A stretch of 64,000 bases of DNA, from positions 1-64,000 of the forward strand of contig NZ_JAHBYD010000008.1 of assembly GCF_019636135.1 (NCBI RefSeq), in the 5' to 3' direction. A program made the translations under genes and the position numbers. Under the pieces are notes generated by a model that was given only the letters and a program-made list of their open reading frames with translations, did no database searches and had not been told where the DNA came from. Every line of letters starts with the position of its first letter. Within the stretch, counting starts at the first letter, position 1. The DNA is from Phenylobacterium sp. (GTDB lineage Bacteria; Pseudomonadota; Alphaproteobacteria; Caulobacterales; Caulobacteraceae). Positions 58,616-64,000 of the stretch are shown piece after piece.

Positions 58616-59983
58616 TCAGCCCGGCAGCCGCACCACGGCGCGCAGGCCGCCCAGCGGCGAGCGGTCCAGCGTGATGTCGCCGCCATGGCCGCGGGCCACG
58701 TCGCGGGCGATGGCCAGGCCCAGGCCCACGCCCTTGGTGTTCTGGTTGCGGCTCTCGTCCAGCCGGGCGAAGGCCTTGAAGGCCTCCTCGTGCCGCTCGG
58801 CCGGGATGCCCGGCCCGTCGTCGTCGACGGTGATCTCGACGGTGTCGCCGGTCACGCGCCGCGCCGACACCTCGACCCGCTCGCCGTGCGCGGCGGCGTT
58901 CAGCACGAGGTTGGCCAGCGCCCGCTTCAGCGCGTTGGGCCGCGCGGTGGCCTCGAGGTCCGGGTCGGCCCGCACCGTCACCTGCGCCCCCAGCGCCCGG
59001 GCGCCTTCGCTCACGGCCTCGATCAGCGGCCGCAGGCGCAGCGTCTCGGCCGCCTCGCCGCCCTCGCCGCGGGCGAAGGCGAGGTACTCGTCGACCATGT
59101 GCTCCATCTCGGCCAGGTCGCGCTTCATCTCGGCCGTGCGCTTGTTGGGCTCGGCCAGCGCCAGCGCCAGCTTCAGCCGGGTCAGCGGCGTGCGCAGGTC
59201 GTGGCTCACCGAGGCGAGGAGGGCGGTGCGCTGCTCGATGTGGCGCTGGATGCGGCCGCGCATGTCGAGGAAGGCGTGGGCGGCGGCCCGCACCTCCTTG
59301 GCGCCGTGCGGCTTGAAGGCGGGCGCGTCCTGGCCTCGCCCGAACGCCTCGGCGGCGTTGGCCAGCCGCTCGATGGCGCGCACCTGGTTGCGGATGAAGA
59401 GGAGCGCGATGGCGGTCAGCAGCACCGTCGCCACGGTCATCCAGAGGACGAAGATGTGCCCCTGGGTGGCGAAGGCCCGCTCGCGCGGCGCCAGCACCCG
59501 CATCACCCCGCCCTGCACGCCCACGCGGATGTCGACGTAGGCCGGGTAGCGGGTGGTGTCGAACCAGAAGGGCGCGTCCAGCCGCTCCGACAGCGCCCGG
59601 TCCAGCGACCGGTCGATCGGCGCGAAGAAGGCCTCCAGCAGCACTGGCGGATCGCGCCGCTTGAGCGGCAGCTTGCGGCCCGGCTGCAGGGCGATGGAGA
59701 GGCCCATGGAGTCCTCCGCCCGCTGCGAGAGCCTGGCGAAGCTCTCCGGGCTCGGGTCGTCCTTGTAGGTCTCGACGGCCCAGGCGATGTCGCCGGCCAG
59801 GCCCTCGGAGAGCCGCGCCGTCACCGTCTGCCAGTGGGCGTCGAAGAACACGTAGGTGACGGCGATCTGCATCAGCGCCACCGGCAGCACGATGATCAGC
59901 AGCGACCGCGCGAACAGCGTCGCCGGCAGCCGCCGCTTCAGCCAGCGCACCAACACCTTGCCCGAGGACGGCAGCTTCACCAT
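58616..59983 (-). CDS. Membrane sensor histidine kinase (EnvZ-like)
   Basis: A 455-residue kinase. Transmembrane helix 1 (about 22-45) and helix 2 (about 180-200) enclose a periplasmic sensor region. A HAMP linker (RNQVRAIERLANAAEAFGRG) leads to the His box ASVSHDLRTPLTRLKLAL. The ATPase domain has the N box LANLVLNAAAHG, G1 DDDGPGIP and G2 GVGLGLAIARDVARGHGG. It should phosphorylate the regulator encoded just upstream; its start overlaps that gene's stop by one base. Confidence 0.92.
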   Translation of the reverse strand: MVKLPSSGKVLVRWLKRRLPATLFARSLLIIVLPVALMQIAVTYVFFDAHWQTVTARLSEGLAGDIAWAVETYKDDPSPESFARLSQRAEDSMGLSIALQPGRKLPLKRRDPPVLLEAFFAPIDRSLDRALSERLDAPFWFDTTRYPAYVDIRVGVQGGVMRVLAPRERAFATQGHIFVLWMTVATVLLTAIALLFIRNQVRAIERLANAAEAFGRGQDAPAFKPHGAKEVRAAAHAFLDMRGRIQRHIEQRTALLASVSHDLRTPLTRLKLALALAEPNKRTAEMKRDLAEMEHMVDEYLAFARGEGGEAAETLRLRPLIEAVSEGARALGAQVTVRADPDLEATARPNALKRALANLVLNAAAHGERVEVSARRVTGDTVEITVDDDGPGIPAERHEEAFKAFARLDESRNQNTKGVGLGLAIARDVARGHGGDITLDRSPLGGLRAVVRLPG

Positions 59984-60696
59984 CAGTCCGGGACCAGGCG
60001 GTAGCCGACGCCGCGCACGGTCTGCAGGTAGCGCGGGGTCTTGGGGTCGTCCTCGATCTTGCGCCGCAGCCGCGTCACCTGCACGTCGACGGCGCGGCCC
60101 GACGGGTCGACCGAGCCGCGGGCCAGCTCCAGCCGGTCGACCGCCTCGTGCGGCGTCCGCGCGAGCTGGCGCAGCAGCGCGACCTCGGCCTCGGTGAGGC
60201 GCACCGGCTCGCCGGCGTTGGTGAGCTCGCCGCGGTCGGCGTCGAAGGCGCAGCGGCCCAGCGAGAGCGACCCGCCCGCGGCCTGCGGCCGCGCGTCTGC
60301 GGCGCGGCGCAGGATCGCCTCGATGCGGAGCAGCAGCTCCTCGGGCTCGAACGGCTTGCCGAGATAGTCGTCGGCGCCCAGCTTCAGGCCCTCGATCCGG
60401 TCGGCGGACTCGGTCTTGGCGGTCAGCATCAGGACGGGCGTGCGGCCGGACACGCCGCGCTGCTCGCGCAGCCACCTCGTCAGCGAGAAGCCGTCCTCGC
60501 CCGGCATCATCACGTCGAACACCGCCAGGTCGAAGTCGAGCGTGGAGAGCAGCCGCCGGGCCGGCGCGCCCCCCGCCGCGGCGGTCACGCGGAAGCCGGC
60601 GCGCGTCAGGTACTCCTTCAGGAGGTCGCGGATGCGGTCGTCGTCGTCGACCACCAGGAGGTGCCGGTTGCGCGGCGGCGCGTCCGAGAAGCTCAT
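59983..60696 (-). CDS. OmpR-family response regulator (PetR-like)
   Basis: A 237-residue protein. The receiver domain (LLVVDDDDRIRDLL, acceptor Asp in AVFDVMMPGEDG, Lys in YLGKPFEPEELL) is followed by an OmpR-type winged helix (LTEAEVALLRQL ... VDVQVTRLRRKIEDDPKTPRYLQTVRGVGYRL). ATG 60696 overlaps the marR stop by four bases and has GGAGGAC upstream. The MarR-OmpR pair resembles petP-petR of Rhodobacter, which affects bc1 genes. A link to petABC here is not shown. Confidence 0.92.
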   Translation of the reverse strand: MSFSDAPPRNRHLLVVDDDDRIRDLLKEYLTRAGFRVTAAAGGAPARRLLSTLDFDLAVFDVMMPGEDGFSLTRWLREQRGVSGRTPVLMLTAKTESADRIEGLKLGADDYLGKPFEPEELLLRIEAILRRAADARPQAAGGSLSLGRCAFDADRGELTNAGEPVRLTEAEVALLRQLARTPHEAVDRLELARGSVDPSGRAVDVQVTRLRRKIEDDPKTPRYLQTVRGVGYRLVPD

Positions 60697-61184
60697 GGGC
60701 GTCCTCCGCCGGGCATGGGACGCCGCGTCCGTCCCCCGGCCATCGCCGCCAGTATGGCGCGCGCGCCGGCCACGCCGTCCAGCCCGCCCGTGCGATAGGC
60801 GCGCGACAGCACGTTGCGCAGGCGCTCCCCGATCGCGGCCTCGAACGCGGCGCCCCGCTCGGTCAGGGCGGCCGTGCGGCGGCGGCCGTCGAGGTCCCCG
60901 GCCTGCTTCTCGACCAGGCCCTTGCCCTCGAGGTCGACCAGGATGCGGCTCGTGGCCTGCTTGGACAGGCTGGTGAGGTGCGCTAGCTCCTGCACGCCGA
61001 TGCCCGGCCGCCGGCGCAGCAGGAAGGTCGCGCGCCAGTGCGAGCGGCCGAGGCCCAGGCCTTCCGCCTCCAGCCCCTGGTCGACCGCCGCCCATAGCGA
61101 GGCCTCGGCCAGCAGCATCAATTCGATCCCGGCGTCGAGCTCGTCCTCGTGCAGGATCAGGCGGGGATCGGCGGGGCCACTCAT
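60693..61184 (-). CDS. MarR-family regulator (PetP-like)
   Basis: A 163-residue winged-helix regulator. LGRSHWRATFLLRRRPGIGVQELAHLTSLSKQATSRIL is the recognition region and DLEGKGLVEKQAGDLDGRRRTAALTERG is the MarR wing. The adjacent position to a PetR-like regulator matches PetP. ATG 61184 starts the three-gene operon MarR-response regulator-kinase. Ligand unknown. Confidence 0.9.
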   Translation of the reverse strand: MSGPADPRLILHEDELDAGIELMLLAEASLWAAVDQGLEAEGLGLGRSHWRATFLLRRRPGIGVQELAHLTSLSKQATSRILVDLEGKGLVEKQAGDLDGRRRTAALTERGAAFEAAIGERLRNVLSRAYRTGGLDGVAGARAILAAMAGGRTRRPMPGGGRP

Positions 61185-61273
61185 GCCCGGGTGGCCCTTG
61201 TCGGGGTCAATTCGTTTGACGTGGCCGCGAACGGCGGGTTCAAGGGACCCCTGCGAAAGGAGGTACTCCGCAA

Positions 61274-62161
61274 ATGTCTCTCGTTCCCTTTGACGACCGC
61301 GACGGATGGATCTGGCTGGACGGCCGGTTCGTGCCCTGGCGCGAGGCGAAGGTGCACGTACTCACCCACGGCCTGCACTATGCGTCGGCCGTGTTCGAAG
61401 GTGAGCGGATGTACGGCGGAGAGATCTTCGAGCTGACGGCGCATACCGAGCGTCTGTTCAAGTCCGCGGAGATCCTGGACTTCGAAATCCCGTTCACGGT
61501 GGCCGAGATCGACCAGGCCTGCAAGGACGTCTGCGCCAGGAACGGCCTGACCGACGCCTACATCCGCCCCATCGCCTGGCGCGGCTCGGAGATGATCGGG
61601 GTCTCGGCCCAGAACACCAGGATCCACGTGGCGGTCGCCTGCTGGGAGTGGCCCTCGTACTTCTCGCCCGAGGAGAAGGCCAGGGGCATCCGCCTCACCT
61701 GGGCGAAGTACAAGCGCCCGAGCCCCGAGACCGAGCCGGTCCATGCCAAGGCCACCGGCCTCTACATGATCTGCACGATCTCGAAGCATGCGGCCGAGAA
61801 GGAAGGCTACACCGACGCGATGATGCTCGACTACCGGGGCTACATCGCCGAGAGCACCGGCTCGAACGTGTTCTTCATCAAGGACGGCGTGATCCACACG
61901 CCCACGCCCGACTGCTTCCTGAACGGCATCACCCGCCAGACGGTGATCCGGATCGCGAAGAGGAAGGGGTTCGAGGTGATCGAGCGCCACATCAAGCCCG
62001 AGGAGCTCTCGACCTTCTCGGAGTGCTTCGTGGTGGGCTCGGCGGCCGAGGTCACGCCCGTGGCCGAGATCGGCGAGTACACGTTCCGGCCGGGCAACAT
62101 CTCGCTCAGCCTGATGGACGACTACGCCCGGCTGGTGCGGCGGGAGCTGGTGGAGGCCTGA
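61274..62161 (+). CDS. ilvE: Branched-chain-amino-acid aminotransferase
   Basis: A 295-residue class IV PLP aminotransferase for the last step of leucine, isoleucine and valine synthesis. VLTHGLHYASAVFEGERMYGG, the PLP-Lys region HAKATGLYMICTISKHAAEKEG, and YIAESTGSNVFFIKDG are all typical. The ATG at 61274 has the strong ribosome site AAAGGAGG. A possible -35-like TTGACG lies at about 61215. Its end is eight bases from the convergent toxin gene. Confidence 0.95.
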   Translation: MSLVPFDDRDGWIWLDGRFVPWREAKVHVLTHGLHYASAVFEGERMYGGEIFELTAHTERLFKSAEILDFEIPFTVAEIDQACKDVCARNGLTDAYIRPIAWRGSEMIGVSAQNTRIHVAVACWEWPSYFSPEEKARGIRLTWAKYKRPSPETEPVHAKATGLYMICTISKHAAEKEGYTDAMMLDYRGYIAESTGSNVFFIKDGVIHTPTPDCFLNGITRQTVIRIAKRKGFEVIERHIKPEELSTFSECFVVGSAAEVTPVAEIGEYTFRPGNISLSLMDDYARLVRRELVEA

Positions 62162-62169
62162 CGCGAACC

Positions 62170-62664
62170 TCAGCCGAAGCCGCTGCGCAGGTCTGACAGC
62201 GTGGCCATGAGGTTCAGCGGAGATAGCGGCGACGGTTCGAGCCCCATCGCCCGATAGAAGGCGACGACCTCTTCCGACTCCGCGTGAGCGACGAGGCCTC
62301 GGATTCCGATCAACTCGGAAGCCTGAAGCACCCGCCGAACCGCGTCGGTGAAAAGGTCGTTGCCCAGCCCCTTCCGCTGATGGTCGCGGCTGATCGCGAG
62401 GCGGCCCAATAGAACTACGGGGACGGGTTCGGGCATGTTGCGACGGAAGCGACCCGGCGCGGCGCCTATGGCGACGGCTCCGGACGCCAGGGCATAGTAT
62501 CCGAGCACCTCGGCGCCGTCGGCCAGGATGTAGGTTCGCGACGCGCCCGCGACCTGGTTCGACCGAGCCCGCCGGATGAGCCATTGATCGAGCGACGCCA
62601 CCCCGCAGTTGAAGCGCGACAGGTCATGATGCTCGCCCAACGACTCGGGCGACCGGACCGCCAC
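62170..62664 (-). CDS. GNAT-type toxin (TacT/AtaT-like)
   Basis: A 164-residue GNAT toxin. LSRFNCGVASLDQWLIRRARSNQ is the signature of tRNA-acetylating toxins, and the acetyl-CoA site is LLGRLAISRDHQRKGLGNDL. VAFYRAMGLEPSP near the end carries the catalytic Tyr. Such toxins acetylate the amino acid on charged tRNAs and stop translation. It starts at GTG 62664, one base after the antitoxin stop. Confidence 0.9.
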   Translation of the reverse strand: MAVRSPESLGEHHDLSRFNCGVASLDQWLIRRARSNQVAGASRTYILADGAEVLGYYALASGAVAIGAAPGRFRRNMPEPVPVVLLGRLAISRDHQRKGLGNDLFTDAVRRVLQASELIGIRGLVAHAESEEVVAFYRAMGLEPSPLSPLNLMATLSDLRSGFG

Positions 62665-62665
62665 G

Positions 62666-62938
62666 CTATTCCCAGGCCGGCTTCTTGCTCAGAGATTTCC
62701 GCAGCCGCGCGTTCGGGTTCGGTGGCTCGTCCAGGCGCTTGAGGAAGGCGTCGTAGGCTTCCCGGCTCACCATGATGAAAGGCTGGTCCCGCAGCGCCTC
62801 CTCCGCCGCGCGCCGGGCCGCGTCGAGGACGAAATCCGTGCGGCTTCTTCCCTGGAGCTCGGCGGCGCGGTCGATGATGTCGCGCACCTCCGGCTTGATC
62901 CGCAGGTTCAGGGTTTCGCGTTTCGGCTGGGCGCTCAT
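62666..62938 (-). CDS. DUF1778 ribbon-helix-helix antitoxin (TacA-like)
   Basis: A 90-residue protein. TLNLRIKPEVRDIIDRAAELQGRSRTDFVLDAARRAAEEAL is the DUF1778 ribbon-helix-helix domain. The C-terminal tail (FLKRLDEPPNPNARLRKSL) should bind the toxin. ATG 62938 precedes the toxin by one base of spacing. A strong palindrome lies 13 bases upstream (62951-62983). Confidence 0.92.
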   Translation of the reverse strand: MSAQPKRETLNLRIKPEVRDIIDRAAELQGRSRTDFVLDAARRAAEEALRDQPFIMVSREAYDAFLKRLDEPPNPNARLRKSLSKKPAWE

Positions 62939-62950
62939 GCCGAAAGGCTA

Positions 62951-62983
62951 CCACGCCGTAATGACACTGTCATTACGGCGTGG
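62951..62983. promoter_or_regulatory. Likely operator of the TacAT-like module
   Basis: CCACGCCGTAATGA and TCATTACGGCGTGG form a perfect 14-bp inverted repeat with a 5-base spacer. It is upstream of the antitoxin and eight bases downstream of the DUF4870 stop, so it may serve both as operator and as a terminator stem; there is no T-tract. Confidence 0.65.
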
Positions 62984-62990
62984 CGGGGTT

Positions 62991-63392
62991 CTAGGCCAGC
63001 AGCGCGTACGGGCGCGGGTGGGGTTCGCCGCGGCTCAGGTACACGAGGCCCACGATGCAGCGGACGCCGAACCAGACCATCGGCACGGCGCAGATCAGGC
63101 CCGCGACGCCCCAGAAGGCGAAGCCGATGCCGATGATCGTCAGCGGCAGGCCGACGAGCCAGAACACGCCGGCCACGACGGCGGCGGCCACCGCCAGGAG
63201 CAGGAAGCCCCAGAAGGTGCGGATCAGGTAGGTGTAGTGGGTGCGCATGTCGGGGCCCGCCGTCCCCTGCTGCGCGTGGGCGATGACGGCGCCGATGAGT
63301 GCGGTGAGGCCGCCCGTGGCGAAGCCCAGCAGGTAGAGCGCGTAGCACACCGCCGGCATCGTCTTGTCTTCGGTGCGATAAAGGTCGGTCAT
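62991..63392 (-). CDS. DUF4870 small membrane protein
   Basis: A 133-residue protein with three membrane helices (about 14-36, 55-80, 82-112) and the DUF4870 pattern VCYALYLLGFATGGLTALIG and THYTYLIRTFWGFL. Members are membrane proteins of unknown function (Tic20-like fold). The short polar end contains RGEPHPRP. ATG 63392 is used; the ribosome site is weak. Confidence 0.85.
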   Translation of the reverse strand: MTDLYRTEDKTMPAVCYALYLLGFATGGLTALIGAVIAHAQQGTAGPDMRTHYTYLIRTFWGFLLLAVAAAVVAGVFWLVGLPLTIIGIGFAFWGVAGLICAVPMVWFGVRCIVGLVYLSRGEPHPRPYALLA

Positions 63393-63471
63393 CGTAGGTT
63401 CTTTGGTCCTCCACGCCCGGAAATCGGGCTCCCGCACAAAGAAATGGCCCCACCGCTCCGCGGGCGGAAGA

Positions 63472-63486
63472 TGTAACTCCGTTACA
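63472..63486. promoter_or_regulatory. Palindrome between folB and the DUF4870 gene
   Basis: TGTAAC and GTTACA form a 6-bp inverted repeat with a 3-base spacer, about 80 bases upstream of the DUF4870 start. This spacing is common for dimeric regulators. The protein that binds is unknown. Confidence 0.4.
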
Positions 63487-63502
63487 AATTGGACACCCGG
63501 CC

Positions 63503-63877
63503 TCAGGCGCGGGCGAGCACGATCTCCACGCCGGCGCCCACCGCGTGCGGCGCGAGCGCCAGGGGCTTCTCGATGCGGACGCGGGCGCGGGTGACGCGGG
63601 CGTCCTGGAGGCAGGCTTCGGCCAGCCGGTGGGCGAAGGTCTCGACGAGGTCGATGTGGCCGCCGCCGGCGAGATCCTGCGCGGCCTGCAGGATGGTCTC
63701 GTAGTTGACGGTCTCGGCCAGGCGGTCCGAGGCGTTGGTGGGCACGTCGAGTTCGACGTCGACGATCAGCGGCTGCACGCGGCCGATCTCGTGGCGATAG
63801 ACGCCGATCTGGGCCTGCACCTTGAGGCCGGTCACGAACACCTTGCTGGCGGTCAGATCTCCCGGGGCCTGGCTCAT
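63503..63877 (-). CDS. folB: Dihydroneopterin aldolase
   Basis: A 124-residue enzyme of the folate pathway that converts 7,8-dihydroneopterin to 6-hydroxymethyl-dihydropterin and glycolaldehyde. KVFVTGLKVQAQIGVYRHEI (with the substrate-binding Glu), TVNYETILQAAQDLAG and LVETFAHRLAEACL are conserved. ATG 63877 overlaps the SDR stop by four bases, so it is coupled to the upstream gene. Confidence 0.93.
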   Translation of the reverse strand: MSQAPGDLTASKVFVTGLKVQAQIGVYRHEIGRVQPLIVDVELDVPTNASDRLAETVNYETILQAAQDLAGGGHIDLVETFAHRLAEACLQDARVTRARVRIEKPLALAPHAVGAGVEIVLARA

Positions 63878-64000
63878 GAGAGGTGCTGGCCCGAGTCGAC
63901 GGCGATCATCTGGCCGGTCACCGCGTGGGCGTCGATCAGGTAGCGCAGGGCCGCCGCCATCTGCTCGGGCGACGAGGGCCGCCGCATCAGGGTGCTCGCG
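63874..64000 (-). CDS. SDR-family oxidoreductase, C-terminal part only
   Basis: Only the last ~41 residues are inside the window; the gene runs off the right edge. RRPSSPEQMAAALRYLIDA and TGQMIAVDSGQHL are the typical SDR C-terminal segment (substrate helix, then IxVDGG-like strand). Coupling to folB suggests a pteridine reductase (FolM-like) role in folate metabolism; that is inferred from position. Confidence 0.75.
   Translation of the reverse strand, partial: ASTLMRRPSSPEQMAAALRYLIDAHAVTGQMIAVDSGQHLS

Noticed and set aside
59983..61184. Naming the MarR/OmpR pair petP/petR as regulators of petABC
   Set aside because: The arrangement resembles petP-petR, but petABC is ~23 kb away and no shared regulatory site was seen, so the gene symbols are withheld.

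Overview
The window is 64 kb of very GC-rich, densely packed bacterial chromosome. Gene content and order point to an alphaproteobacterium of the Caulobacterales type (Caulobacter/Phenylobacterium-like). The supporting signs are a petABC cytochrome bc1 operon, the lgt-midA-pgeF cluster, the DUF1285-NUDIX-CCA transferase cluster, a large TonB-dependent receptor and a PetP/PetR-like regulator pair. The genus is inferred from gene neighbourhoods, not from an rRNA gene: there is no rRNA, tRNA or CRISPR array here. Most of the window is ordinary core genome. Several genes start with GTG or TTG, and many neighbours overlap by 1-8 nt.

Layout: 1-1066 small secreted proteins and a hotdog thioesterase. 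1067-5949 is an accessory block: dense palindromic repeats, an orphan terminase-small-subunit-like DNA-binding protein, then a visibly lower-GC pair made of a beta-class DNA methyltransferase and a DGQHR-domain protein with a nuclease-like N-terminus. 5992-11000 holds a DinG-type helicase, a two-repeat secreted protein, an ArsR/AHSA1 pair and an EF-hand protein. 11062-13964 is an aromatic amino acid cluster (prephenate dehydrogenase, HisC-type aminotransferase, chorismate mutase). 14089-19517 holds an Na+/H+ antiporter, a degenerate kinase-receiver protein and a TonB receptor. 19993-21738 is queC-queE-queD for preQ0 synthesis. 21928-30859 holds a receiver protein, aroC, an SDR, an MFS transporter, a GNAT, DUF1285-NUDIX-CCA transferase and a glutamine amidotransferase. 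30856-34329 is a VapBC module and the trmL-hemF-chbG-GNAT operon. 34547-37264 is petABC. 37487-45396 holds a retropepsin-like protease, two dienelactone hydrolases, a MazEF module, ychF, a DUF559 nuclease, pth and rplY. 45664-53547 holds a lipoprotein, prs, a Kef-type transporter, pgeF-midA-lgt and ubiK. 53687-64000 holds ybjN, a GIY-YIG nuclease, an S9 peptidase, proC, a MarR/response regulator/kinase operon, ilvE, a TacAT-like module, DUF4870, folB and the end of an SDR.

The most unusual aspect is the intergenic DNA. At least seven families of roughly 100-220 bp palindromic repeats occupy gene ends. I call them A, C, D, P, R, S and T. Four points stand out. (1) A DUF559 endonuclease gene lies in the loop of one D palindrome. 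(2) A GIY-YIG endonuclease gene lies between two S elements whose outer arms have the same orientation but whose central ~55 bp is inverted. (3) The ~170 bp R element has terminal inverted repeats and sits four times inside the hairpins of A or C elements, each time between 12-15 bp direct repeats, so it looks like a MITE that targets other palindromes. (4) Repeat arms encode the last residues of two proteins. I propose that small nucleases and these palindromes form a repeat-propagation system analogous to RAYT/REP. That is inference from arrangement only.

Three type II toxin-antitoxin modules (VapBC, MazEF, TacAT-like) each have a clear palindrome just upstream that is a likely operator.
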